A stretch of 60,609 bases of DNA, taken from positions 1 to 60,609 of the forward strand of contig CADECY010000043.1 in the NCBI GenBank assembly GCA_902825945.1, written 5' to 3'. The stretch comes from an uncultured Acidobacteriota bacterium (GTDB taxonomy: Bacteria; Acidobacteriota; Terriglobia; Bryobacterales; Bryobacteraceae). Below, one piece after another: positions 25,965 through 35,100 of this stretch (position 1 is the first letter of the stretch; each line of letters opens with the position of its first letter). The notes under the pieces were generated by a model. It saw only the letters and a list, made by a program, of their open reading frames with translations. It ran no database searches and was not told the origin of the DNA. The translations under genes and the position numbers were made by a program.

Positions 25965-26849
25965 TTGGCTGTGTTTTCAGGAATGATGCCGGCGATCGTC
26001 ACGCCGCTCGATGCAAACGGAGATCTGAACACTCCAAGCTACGAGCGGTTGCTCGAGCTCACCTACCCGGCCGGATGCACCGGTACGTACGTCTGTGGGC
26101 AGGCCGGTGAAGGTCCGCAACTGCTCGCGGCGGTTCGGGAGAAAGCGGCCGAGGTTGCCGTCGCGAACTCGCCGAAAGGGCGCAGCGTCATTGTCCACGC
26201 GGGCGCGGCAGCACGGCGGAAGCGGTGCGGCTGGTCCGGCATGCTTGCCGCGTGGGCGCGCACGGCGCCAGCAGCTTGCCACCGGGTTCGGCGTATCCGT
26301 ACCCGGAAGTCCGAGCCTACTATGAGGCGCTCGGTGGAGCGAGCACGGTCCCGCTGCTCGTCTACTATTTCCCCGCCGTCTCCGCCGCGATCCAGACCGT
26401 GGAACACGTTCTGGACCTCTGCTCGATTCCGAACGTCGTTGGACTCAAGTTTACCGACTTCGATCTCTATCGCCTGTCGCTGATCCAGCGCGCCGGGCAT
26501 ACGATTCTCAACGGACGCGATGAGGTTGCCGCCGCGGGAATCCTGATGGGCGCGCACGGCGGAATCGGCAGCTTCTCCAATCTCGTGCCCGAACTCTTCG
26601 TCAAGATCTACAACGATGGACAGGCGGGCAATTGGACGAGCGCCCGTGCCACGCAAGATCGCGTCAACGATCTGATCCGCGCGGTGCTCTCGTTTCCGGC
26701 GATGGCGGCGATCAAGAAGCTCTTGACTTGGTCCGGCATCGATTGCGGATATCCGGTCTTGCCGCCGCGCGATGACGGCTGAGGAAGAAGCGGGCCTTCG
26801 CAAGGCGGTTGAGAAAGCCGGATTCGCCCCGGATGGATTCCTTGGTTGA
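25965..26849 (+). pseudogene. Frameshifted DapA/N-acetylneuraminate lyase-family gene
   Basis: A full-length DapA-family (class I aldolase) sequence split into three frames. Frame one from TTG 25965, behind a strong AAGGAGGA, gives FSGMMPAIVTPLDANGDLN...TYVCGQAGEGPQL to VIVHAGA. Near 26208 one G appears missing (AGAGSTAEAV is restored by adding it). Frame two continues PPGSAYPYPEVRAYYEAL...PLLVYYFPA...GLKFTDFDLY (Schiff-base Lys in LKFTD) to GYPVLPPR. Near 26768 a second shift is needed to reach LTAEEEAGL-like residues and GFAPDGFLG with a stop at 26847. Two independent shifts argue for decay, though assembly error is possible. Confidence 0.8.
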
Positions 26850-26860
26850 CTGGGTCCAGC

Positions 26861-27097
26861 TCAAATTTCGTAGTTCGGAGCGTCGTCCGGCGGCCGGCTC
26901 GGCCGCCCGTACGGGATGTAGTTCCAAATCCGTTCGTGCATGAAGTACAGGATAATCTTGACGATCGAGTCAAGAAAAATTGCCCCGATCGAAGTCCTTG
27001 CCGATTGGGTGAACAAGTAGACCATCGCCCCGGTCGAGAGCGATCCGAAAACGCGGTACGATACCGCTTTTGCGAGGCTTCGCTTGTTCGATTCCAT
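26861..27097 (-). CDS. DUF2061 small membrane protein
   Basis: A 78-residue protein. KRSLAKAVSYRVFGSLSTGAMVYLFT and the C-terminal IVKIILYFMHERIWNYIPYGR are the two halves of the DUF2061 family, with two membrane helices and the invariant HERIW. The function is not known. It is divergent from the ferredoxin gene, 83 bases between starts, and ends 11 bases after the dapA-like pseudogene on the other strand. Confidence 0.88.
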   Translation of the reverse strand: MESNKRSLAKAVSYRVFGSLSTGAMVYLFTQSARTSIGAIFLDSIVKIILYFMHERIWNYIPYGRPSRPPDDAPNYEI

Positions 27098-27168
27098 CCC
27101 GCCTCAGTATATCACGTCCATCTCTATCGGAATAGAGGTAATTTCGGGGCAGCCGCTACCGCGCTCGC

Positions 27169-27174
27169 TATAAT
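27169..27174 (+). promoter_or_regulatory. -10 box (TATAAT) of the ferredoxin gene, leaderless arrangement
   Basis: A perfect TATAAT ends seven bases before the GTG start of fdx, so transcription would begin at or within a base or two of the start codon. No ribosome site fits between. A -35 box at the usual distance is poor (GGGGCA). A small inverted repeat CTCTAT-CGGA-ATAGAG lies at 27122-27137, upstream, and could be an operator. Confidence 0.6.
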
Positions 27175-27180
27175 GGAATC

Positions 27181-27570
27181 GTGCCCCGTGTCACGATTCT
27201 CCCAGCGAACGTCACCATCGACTACGATCCTGCCACCATGCCCTATTCCGAGCATGGCAAGCAGGGCTCGATCCTCGACATCTGCCTGAATCATGGGATT
27301 CACCTGGAGCACGCCTGCGGCGGAAGTTGTGCCTGCACTACCTGCCACGTCTGGGTCAACCAGGGTGAGCAGAACCTCTCCGAACTCGAGGACGACGAGC
27401 AGGACAAGCTCGACGGCGCGGCTGACCTCAAGCTCAGCTCCCGTCTCGGGTGCCAATGCGTCGTCAAGGGCGACGTCGTGGCCGAAATCCCGTCCTGGAA
27501 CCGGAACTACGTGAGCGAGGGGGGCGGCTCGATGAATCTCGGCGCGGCGATACCGCCGCCGAAAAAGTAG
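27181..27570 (+). CDS. fdx: [2Fe-2S] ferredoxin, adrenodoxin/Isc type
   Basis: A 129-residue ferredoxin. The cluster ligands are in HACGGSCACTTCHVWV (C-x5-C-x2-C) and LSSRLGCQCVVKGD. The acidic helix LSELEDDEQDKLD and GSILDICLNHGIHLEHACGG match Isc-type ferredoxins that deliver electrons for Fe-S cluster assembly. The GTG at 27181 yields MPRVTILPANVTIDYD, the family N-terminus, and abuts the TATAAT element, so the message is probably leaderless. The C-terminal extension (WNRNYVSEGGGSMNLGAAIP) is longer than usual and overlaps the antisense end of rluE. Confidence 0.92.
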   Translation: MPRVTILPANVTIDYDPATMPYSEHGKQGSILDICLNHGIHLEHACGGSCACTTCHVWVNQGEQNLSELEDDEQDKLDGAADLKLSSRLGCQCVVKGDVVAEIPSWNRNYVSEGGGSMNLGAAIPPPKK

Positions 27571-28120
27571 CGGACTCGGCTTCGGTCAGCCATCGCCAGT
27601 CGCCGGGTTCGAGTCCGGCGATTCCCAATTCCCCGATTGCTACTCGCACCAGCCGGAGCGTCGGGTGTCCCACGGCTGCGGTCATGTGCCGCACCTGCCG
27701 GTTGCGCCCCTCGGTCAACCTGAGTTCGATCCACGCTGTTGGAACCGATTTACGATATCGCACCGGTGGAAACCGGGGCGGCAACTCCGGATCGGCTTGC
27801 AACATCCGCAGGTGCGCGGGGCGTGTGCGGTATCCCTGGATCTCCACACCCCGTTCGAGTGCTGCGAACGCCTCCGCACCGGGCACTCCTTCGACCTGCG
27901 CCCAATAGGTCCGGCTATGCTCGAACTTGGGATGGGTCAGCACATGTTGAGCCGCGCCGTCATCGGTCAACAGCACTAGGCCTTCCGAATCATGATCCAG
28001 CCTGCCGGCGGGATAGACATCAGGCTCGGTGACGAAGTCCTTCAGCGTCTGCTTGCCGGCGACCGGGGAAAACTGGCAGACCACACCGTAGGGCTTGTTG
28101 AACAAAAGGAATCGGGCCAC
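27464..28120 (-). CDS. rluE: 23S rRNA pseudouridine synthase RluE
   Basis: A 218-residue RsuA/RluE-family enzyme. LLFNKPYGVVCQFSPVAGKQTLKDFV is the RluE N-terminus, and the catalytic Asp is in YPAGRLDHDSEGLVLLTDDG. EGRNRQVRHMTAAVGHPTLRLVRVAIG is the second conserved block. It lacks the S4 domain, as expected for RluE. The normal end is near residue 185; the last 32 residues are Arg/Ser-rich (RPPRSRSSGSRTGFRPRRRP) and are read antisense through the 3' end of fdx, giving a 107-base tail-to-tail overlap. Confidence 0.9.
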   Translation of the reverse strand: MARFLLFNKPYGVVCQFSPVAGKQTLKDFVTEPDVYPAGRLDHDSEGLVLLTDDGAAQHVLTHPKFEHSRTYWAQVEGVPGAEAFAALERGVEIQGYRTRPAHLRMLQADPELPPRFPPVRYRKSVPTAWIELRLTEGRNRQVRHMTAAVGHPTLRLVRVAIGELGIAGLEPGDWRWLTEAESATFSAAVSPRRDSSSRPPRSRSSGSRTGFRPRRRP

Positions 28121-28181
28121 GCCGGGCCATTGTAGCGCGGGGAGCGCGGTGCCCAGTGCGCGCTCCCCTTTTGGCTCGCGA

Positions 28182-30572
28182 TTACGGCCTGCCCGGATCG
28201 CGAGTGACGAACAGGACCGCGTCGAGTTGGGCGAGCTTGGCGAGGTCGCTCGCCTTGACCTTGCCGATCACGATCTTCCCGGCCCGCCGCTCGGTGATTT
28301 GAAGCCCCAGCTTCTCCATCGCCGCTATCACCGCCTTCGACTCGTCGTCGAGCCAGATCTTCACCGCGATCCAGTCGCCAGCTCCGGCAGCCGCGACGGA
28401 CGCCAGGCTCGCGTCGAGCTTGGCGCCGGCTTCCTTGCGCGCTGCCTCCGCGGGCGAGGGCGTCGGAGCCGGCTTCACCGGACTTGGAGCCGCCATTGCA
28501 ATATCCGCCTCACGGACGCTCGCTCTACGTCCACCGAGGAATCCGCCAAACGATCCGCCGGGCGCCACCAGTTGCGCGGTGGCAGGCATGATCGCGTTGC
28601 CGCGCCTCGCCTTTGCTTCTTCGTCGCGCATGCCGAACACGCCCTCGTAGCTCACGCCGTGCGGCATCTCGACCGGCACTTCGATCTTCGTCAACTCGCC
28701 GAATTTCACCACCTGACTTTCTTCGACCGCGACGAACGACGTGAACTGCGTCATCAACCGGAAGTCGATGCCGAGTTGCGTGATCTCGGCTTCGAGATCG
28801 CCAGCCGGCGTGCGATGCTGCATCCCCTTCCAGTCCTGACTCATCAGATCCTCGATCTTGGTCCGCGCCCAGAGAGAAGCGAGGACATCGTTCGCCGCCT
28901 CCGACGCGGGCATGTTCACCGGAATCTCACGGACCACTTCGCGACCGGCGACTTTGCCCTTCAACCGCACGGTGCCCTTCGCGGCTCCCGTGTAGCGCCC
29001 GTGGATGATCACGGGCTTCGCCGCGAACAGATCCGCGTAGTGCTTCGGATAGACGTCCTCGACCGGCAGTCCGTCCCAGTCGACCGAGATGTCGGTCAAC
29101 AGCGGAGTCCGGACCCGCGCATAGAGCCGCTTCACCGCCTTCTCGGCTTCGGACGCGTCGTCGATCCCGACGTACTCCACTTCGCCGCGCCCCTCTTCGG
29201 CCATCTTGTCGAGCAGGAAGCGGTTCACAGAACTTCCGATTCCAAACGAGAAGACCCGAGCGTTGGTGTGCTTCTTCACTTCGCCGATGATCTCCATGTC
29301 GTTGCCGACATAGCCGTCGGTCAGGAACACCACCACGCGGACATGGTCCTGATGATCGCTCGGATCGAGCGAGGCGCGGATCGCTTTCATCATCTCCGTG
29401 CCGCCGCCGCCGTTGCGCGACAGCAGGAACCGCTGCGCCTTGCGGACATTCTCCGGAGTTGCGGTGACGGGCTGCGGGAACAGGATCTCGGTGTCGCCCG
29501 AGAAGGTGATCAGGTTGAACGTGTCGCGCGGATGAAGTCCATCGAGCGACATCTTGATCAACTCCTTGCCCTTGTCGAGCGGGAATCCGTGCATCGAACC
29601 GGAGGTGTCCACGACGAAGACGAGTTCCTTCGGCGTGATCTCGGAAGGTTCCGGCCGGTCGGGCGGCTGCAGGATCAGCGTGAAGAATCCGCCCCGTTCA
29701 CCGCGATGGGTGAGTACCGCGTCCTCGATCTTGCGGCCAGCCACGTCATAGCGCAGGATGAAATCGCGATTCGGGATCTCGTTCTCGTTCTTGAGACTCA
29801 CGCGGGCGATCGCGGCGGAAGGCCGTTCGATGTTCACCGGATGCGTCGTCGTGGTGAGCTTGTCCACGGGCACGCCCGCGTTCAGATTTACGCGCAACGA
29901 AATGTCGTGTCCGGCGCGGGTTCCGGGAGGCGTCACCGGCGGCGTGATCCGCGCGGCATCGGCGACTTGGGCCGGGTTGTATCGCGGACCCACCACCATC
30001 GGGAACGCGAACTCATAGGTCCCCGCCTCGTACTTTAGGGTCTCCACGTAGCTGATCATGATCTTCACTTTCATGCCCGGCCCGATATTGGTGACCGACT
30101 GTGTGAAGATGTTCGGACGCTCCTGATCGAGCAGGCTCGCCGTGTGGCCCTGCTGGCGCGCGTTCTCGAAGATCTCGCGCGCCTCGGCGCGCTTCTTGAT
30201 CTTTCCCTTGATCGTGCGATCGCCGACGAGCATCGTCATGTCGTCGACCGCCGCCTTGTTTGGCAACGGAAAAGTGTAGACCGCCTCTATCTTGTTGCCG
30301 GTCGGATTCTCGAACTCCTGCGTCACGGTGACGCGGGCGAGGAATCCGGAGATGTCCGCCTGGACATCGGTGTGCTTCAGCGGGCAGGGAAGCGGCGCGC
30401 GCCCCTCGCGGTCAATGATCATCAGCGCGCCGGAGCCGCCAACCGGCGCCGTGCCCACATGTCTGGATTCAGGCGACGGCGGAGCCGCCGGTGCGGGCCG
30501 CGAGGCCATATAAAGCGCCAATGCGGACCCGAGGGCCGCCGCACCGGCAAAAGCATACTTGGTGAGTTCCAT
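28182..30572 (-). CDS. Secreted/membrane VIT and von Willebrand A domain protein
   Basis: A 796-residue protein. An N-terminal hydrophobic segment (YAFAGAAALGSALALYMA) is followed by a VIT domain (about residues 60-190: ADISGFLARVTVTQEFENPT, YTFPLPNKAAVDDM, RAEAREIFENARQQGHTASL) and a vWA domain (about 310-490). The vWA metal site is VFVVDTSGSMHGFPLDKG with the later LTDGYVG, so MIDAS is intact. After a linker, the C-terminus (about 720-796) has DWIAVKIWLDDESKAVIAAMEKLGLQ. The family is related to inter-alpha-trypsin-inhibitor heavy chains and may mediate surface adhesion; no sortase signal is seen. A strong AGGAGGT precedes the ATG. Confidence 0.9.
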   Translation of the reverse strand: MELTKYAFAGAAALGSALALYMASRPAPAAPPSPESRHVGTAPVGGSGALMIIDREGRAPLPCPLKHTDVQADISGFLARVTVTQEFENPTGNKIEAVYTFPLPNKAAVDDMTMLVGDRTIKGKIKKRAEAREIFENARQQGHTASLLDQERPNIFTQSVTNIGPGMKVKIMISYVETLKYEAGTYEFAFPMVVGPRYNPAQVADAARITPPVTPPGTRAGHDISLRVNLNAGVPVDKLTTTTHPVNIERPSAAIARVSLKNENEIPNRDFILRYDVAGRKIEDAVLTHRGERGGFFTLILQPPDRPEPSEITPKELVFVVDTSGSMHGFPLDKGKELIKMSLDGLHPRDTFNLITFSGDTEILFPQPVTATPENVRKAQRFLLSRNGGGGTEMMKAIRASLDPSDHQDHVRVVVFLTDGYVGNDMEIIGEVKKHTNARVFSFGIGSSVNRFLLDKMAEEGRGEVEYVGIDDASEAEKAVKRLYARVRTPLLTDISVDWDGLPVEDVYPKHYADLFAAKPVIIHGRYTGAAKGTVRLKGKVAGREVVREIPVNMPASEAANDVLASLWARTKIEDLMSQDWKGMQHRTPAGDLEAEITQLGIDFRLMTQFTSFVAVEESQVVKFGELTKIEVPVEMPHGVSYEGVFGMRDEEAKARRGNAIMPATAQLVAPGGSFGGFLGGRRASVREADIAMAAPSPVKPAPTPSPAEAARKEAGAKLDASLASVAAAGAGDWIAVKIWLDDESKAVIAAMEKLGLQITERRAGKIVIGKVKASDLAKLAQLDAVLFVTRDPGRP

Positions 30573-30627
30573 TCACTACCTCCTGACATCTGAATGCCGT
30601 CAGAGGGAGTGTCCTTTCAGAAAAAAC

Positions 30628-31520
30628 TCACTCCATCACGTGTTCGAGCTTCATCCGTGCGAGCAGTGCCTTGAATTCCTGGTGCTCCCGAAGCGGGCGG
30701 AAGGCGGGGTTGACCGCCAGGTAAACCAGTTCGAAATGCCGGATGGACTCGGCCGACTTCAACTCTTCCAGCGCCCCGTCCGGATCGCCGAGCAGCAGCT
30801 TCCAATGCGCACGATTGACTCCCCGAGCCGGGCGGTCCGCCTCGGTGCCGGTTTTCGCCAGTAACCAGCGCAGCCCCGCTTCCACGCCGCCTTTCGAGAT
30901 CACCGTTTCGGCCGCCGGAGCTTCGTTCTCGAACAACCGGTGGACATACGACATGACGCCCTCCTTTCGGCGGTCGAGTTGGAACATCGAATAGGCACGC
31001 CAGTCCCAGGCGCTGTCGCGCAGCCGCTTGAAGGAGATCGCCCGGCTGGCGGCGGCAATCGAACCCTCGTATCGGCCGAGGCCGCAAAGGACGACGGAGC
31101 GAATTGTGTGCAAGGTCGATTGGTAGGGTTGAATGGAGATTCCCCGGTCGACCTCGGCCAGAGCCTCCTCGAGCTTGCCCTGGGACGCCATTTGCATGGC
31201 CAGGTAACCGCGCTTGCCAGGGTGCTTCGGGTCGAGCTCGACGGCTCGTCGCATGTGTGTTCCGGCGCGCTCCCACTCCCAGCGCTGGTTGAACAAGACG
31301 AACCCGAGCACCGCTTGGCATCCGGCGCAGTTTCCATCGAGTTCCACAGCGCGCTCCGCCGCTTGGAGGATGAGCCGGTATCGAATCCCGGTCCGCGCGG
31401 GAGGCGTCCGAGAGCCTCTGCCATCGAGGCATGATAGTTGGCCTCGTTCGGGTTCAATTGAATGGCTTGGCGGAAGGCCTGCACCGCTGCCGGGAAGTCG
31501 GCGGGGCGATTGAGCGCTAG
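30628..31520 (-). pseudogene. Truncated and frameshifted TPR-repeat protein gene
   Basis: The 3' part (30628 to about 31390) reads as TPR helices: AERAVELDGNCAGCQAVLGF, RRAVELDPKHPGKRGYLAMQ, EVDRGISIQPYQSTLHT, and ends LLARMKLEHVME. Upstream, homologous TPR helices (AAVQAFRQAIQLNPNEANYH then ASMAEALGRLP) are in another frame, so one frameshift lies near 31390. Similarity stops near 31520, where the hairpin-rich patch begins; the start and N-terminal domain are missing. The original may have been a sensor or kinase with a TPR tail. A frame starting inside at 31347 could still give a soluble TPR fragment. Confidence 0.7.
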
Positions 31521-31542
31521 CCTAATCCTAATGAGGGAGTCC

Positions 31543-31559
31543 CCCCGGCTGTGCCGGGG
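31543..31559. repeat. REP-like hairpin, unit 1
   Basis: CCCCGGC-TGT-GCCGGGG, a perfect 7-bp stem with a three-base loop, preceded by GGGAGTCC. It is nearly the same as the hairpin at 31802-31820 in the same orientation. Short GC-rich palindromes of this kind are typical of REP elements mobilised by REP-associated tyrosine transposases; none is encoded in this window. Confidence 0.6.
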
Positions 31560-31749
31560 TGGCAGCAGCAGTTCGACGATCCCGGGAGTGCTTCGGAAGG
31601 AAACGCATGGGACAGCGCGCGGCCTGGTGTCTGAAAGCGGGGGGAGCAGGAAATGCGTGCGCAACGGGACGTCACTACGCGACCATCTCGGGCGTGCCTA
31701 CCGCCAGTGTTCGGGTACGGGTGCACTTGACCCGACTGGCAAAGTCTCT

Positions 31750-31790
31750 GCCGCGCAAGCGGCGTCGTCAGGAGCCGCTTCGAGCGGCTC
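31750..31790. repeat. Two adjacent short hairpins
   Basis: GCCGC-GCAA-GCGGC at 31750-31763 and GAGCCGCT-TCG-AGCGGCTC at 31772-31790, both perfect. They lie 8 bases apart in the patch between the REP-like units. Their short loops and lack of U-tract argue against terminators. Confidence 0.55.
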
Positions 31791-31801
31791 ACAACATAAA
31801 G

Positions 31802-31820
31802 CCCCCGGCTCTGCCGGGGG
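31802..31820. repeat. REP-like hairpin, unit 2
   Basis: CCCCCGGC-TCT-GCCGGGGG, a perfect 8-bp stem with a three-base loop, sharing the core of unit 1. A further weak hairpin, CCGCTT-CC-AAGCGG, follows at 31888-31901. Confidence 0.6.
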
Positions 31821-32169
31821 ACAAGCGAAGCGTTACCAACTTCGTTCCTTCGTTCGAGAAAAAGTCGGCGCGCGCCAGCCGTTCCGACCGCTTCCAAGCG
31901 GCGGCGCCTCCCCGCAGGGCAAGCGCGAGGGCGGCGGCCAAGGCCCAGGGCCACCATCGCCGGCATCGCCGCAAGGAGCATCATGAGGGGCCGCATGGAA
32001 GGAATGACACCGCGGGAACGATGTAAGTTCCCGGCGCGGAAAATCGAACATGTGTCGATTCACCCACGGGCTTGTCACTTTAATGTGATTTTTTGGTGCG
32101 GTGCCACCTCGTTTTCTGAAACGGTTGTCGTAGAATGGCAATCGAGGCGTCCGGCTTCCGGAGGAGAAT

Positions 32170-35100
32170 ATGAGAGGGAGTATCTCGAGAACACTGCTGC
32201 TTGCCACTGCTTGTTCGGCGGCACTCGCACAAAATTATGCGATCCAGACTGTGGCGGGAAGCTACAATTTGGGCAATGGAGGCCCCGCGGCCCAAGCGTT
32301 GCTGTTCACGCCGCTGTCGGTTACGGTGGACCGGAACGGAAACGTCTACATCCGGGATGTCGGACAGGGAGTTCGCATCGTTGGGCAGAACGGACAGATC
32401 AACGCTTTCTCCAGCTATCCGGCGAACGTGATTGTCGCCGAGCCGGAAGGCACCTTGCTCGCGGGCGGGCTCGGCGATCTCGTTCGAATCGGACGTGATG
32501 GTCAAACCACTCGATTGGCCGGAAGCGGTGCTCTTAGCAATAGCGGCGATGGCGGCCCCGCCATCCAGGCAGGTGTCGGACTGGTTGGAGGTATCGCGCG
32601 TCTCGCCGACGGAACCATCTATTTCTCCGACTCCCTCAATCACTCGATTCGCCGCATCACTCCCGCGGGCATCATCAGCACGATCGCGGGCGGAGGTGGC
32701 CCCGGTTTTGTCGGTGATAACAACAGTGAGGCTGCGCGCGCGAGGATGAGCGAGCCGGGCGCACTCGCTCTGGACTCGAGCGGCAATTTGCTCTTTGCCG
32801 ATTTCGGCAATTCCCTCATCCGCCGCATCGATACCCAAGGCCGTATTTCCACGTTCGCCGGTGATGGCTTCTTCTTCTTTCCAGACCAAGGCCCGGCTCG
32901 TGCGTCGTCATTTGGCGACATATCCGGCCTGACGTTCGACAGCCAAGGCAATCTGCTGGTTGTGGACTCGTTCTTCAATCGCCTGATGCGCATCAGCCCT
33001 GACGGTATTCTGTCGTTTGTCGCCGGTACGGGCGACCTTGGATTCGCCGGTGATGGCGAGCCTCCGCTCTCTGCCCGATTCTTCTCACCGGTGAGTGTTT
33101 CCACCTTCGGCCCGATCATCTACATCGCCGATCGCGACAACCACCGGATCCGCAAGATCGAGAGCAACATCACCTCGACCTTTGCGGGCCGCGTGCACTT
33201 CGATGGCGATGGAGGACCCGCGACGCGGGCTCTGATCGACACAGCGCAGCACGTGGCGCAAGACGGGCAAGGCAATATCTACATTTCGGACAACTACAAT
33301 TCGCGCATTCGCCGTGTGACGCCCACCGGTACGATCTCGACGTTCGCCGGAACCGGCGTCTTCGGCTTCGCTGGAGACGGTGGACCCGCGACCGCGGCTC
33401 GGATGTCGTATCCAGGCCCGATACTCACCGATGGCTCCGGCAACGTGATCTTCGCCGACACGCGCATCAACCGCATCCGCCGCATCGCGCCCGATGGAAC
33501 CATCCGCACGATTGTCGGCAACGGCACCCGCGGCGATCGCGCGGAAGGGGTGCCTGGACCGAATGCCCAAATCGGCATCGTTGGAGGCATGGCGCTCGAC
33601 GCTTCCGGTGTCCTCTATTTCACCGACTCGACTTTTCACAAAGTCCGTAAGCTGACGGCCGACGGAACCGTCTCCACGGTCGCCGGAGCGACCGCGCCTC
33701 CGCCTGCTTCCGCAACCACCGGCGGTTTCGCCGGCGATGGGGGATTGGCAACCTCGGCCCGGTTCAACAGACCCGAGGCTATTGCCGTCGAGCGCGATGG
33801 CAGTCTGCTGGTGGGCGACTCGCGAAATGGGCGGATCCGCCGGATCACCGCCGCTGGTACGATCTCGACCATCGCGGGTAGCGACACGATTGCCGCCATC
33901 GCCGACGGCGCCTCCGCCACGGCGCAATTCCTCGGACCAATTCTCGGACTCGCAACCGACGCCAACGGCAACATCATCGCCTCTCTGAGCGCCGCCCGCC
34001 GGATCATCCGAATTGCGAATGGCCGCATCGCCGTGATCGCCGGCAACGGAACATTCGACCCCATTGACGGAACCATGAGCGATGGTGGACCTGCCCTGAA
34101 CGCCGGACTCTGGGCGCCTTCCGGCTTGTACATCACGCGCGATGGCGACATCGTGTTCGCCGACTCCGACGCGAACCGCATTCGCCGCCTCGCCCTCAAT
34201 AACCCCACGACACTCGAACTCATCAGCGGCAACAACCAATCCGGATTCGTGGGCCAGGCGCTCGCGCAACCCTTGGTGGTGCGGCTCAACGGACGCGTGG
34301 CGCCCATTCCCGGAGCCACGGTGAACTTCGCCGTTACCACTGGGGAAGCCCGCCTCGCAGTGAACTCCACGACCACCGATTCCCAAGGCCGCGCCGGCAT
34401 TCAGGTCACGCTGGGCGCCCGCCCCGGACCCGTGCGCGTCACCGCTACTGTTCAAGGACTCACTCCCGTGAACTTTGACCTCACGGCGAACGCGGTGCTC
34501 ATCACACCACCGCAGATCTCGGCGGTGCAGGCGGCGACGCTCGGCTCGGGTCCGCTGGCTCCGTTCGGACTGGCGATCATCACCGGCTCCGGCATGGCCG
34601 CCGACGCCACCAACGTGACCTCCTCCGCGAAGTTCGCTCCGGTGCTCGGTGGAACGTGCGTCACGATCAACGGCGAGCGCGTGCCGCTCGGGTCGGTCAC
34701 GCCCACGCAGATCCTGTTCCAGGTTCCCGCGCTCGCCACCGGCGCGGGCGCCCTCATTGTCACCCGCAACTGCGAGACCGCGGCCGATGCCGTGCCGTCG
34801 CGCGAAGCCGCGTTCGACGTGGCGGAATCGAGCCCCGAGTTCTACTACTGGTTGCGGAATCCCGGTGGACGGAATCCGGTTGCCGCATACGATCCGGAAA
34901 CCAACGCTGCCATCGGACCCGAAGGGCTTCTCCCCGATCGTGTCTACACGCCCGCGAAACCGGGCGCAACAGTCGCGATCTCGGCGAACGGTTTCGGCGC
35001 CAAGACCACAGCGATTCCGGCGGGAGATCCATCGACGGACTCCAACCCCACAGCGCTGCCCGTGACAGTCAAGCTCGGCGACATCGATCTTGCTCCGGAG

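Larger units (their letters stand above)
31521..32169. other. Noncoding, hairpin-rich region
   Basis: About 650 bases with no credible gene. The left half carries five short perfect hairpins, two of them near-identical REP-like units. The right half (31902-32169) falls in G+C toward the NHL gene and should contain that gene's promoter; I cannot fix the -35/-10 with confidence. The region begins where the TPR pseudogene is cut. Confidence 0.6.

Noticed and set aside
27598..27620. tRNA T-arm-like sequence (GCCGG-GTTCGAGT-CCGGC)
   Set aside because: It lies inside the rluE coding region, and no acceptor, D-arm or anticodon stem is found at the right distances.
28095..30038. 647-codon open frame antisense to the VIT/vWA gene
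   Set aside because: Low-complexity His/Arg-rich translation typical of antisense frames; the sense gene has clear domains.
28182..30572. VIT/vWA protein as a sortase-anchored surface protein
   Set aside because: No LPxTG-like signal or C-terminal membrane anchor, and no sortase gene in the window.
31543..31901. CRISPR array
   Set aside because: The hairpins are too short and irregularly spaced, there are no equal spacers, and no cas gene is present.
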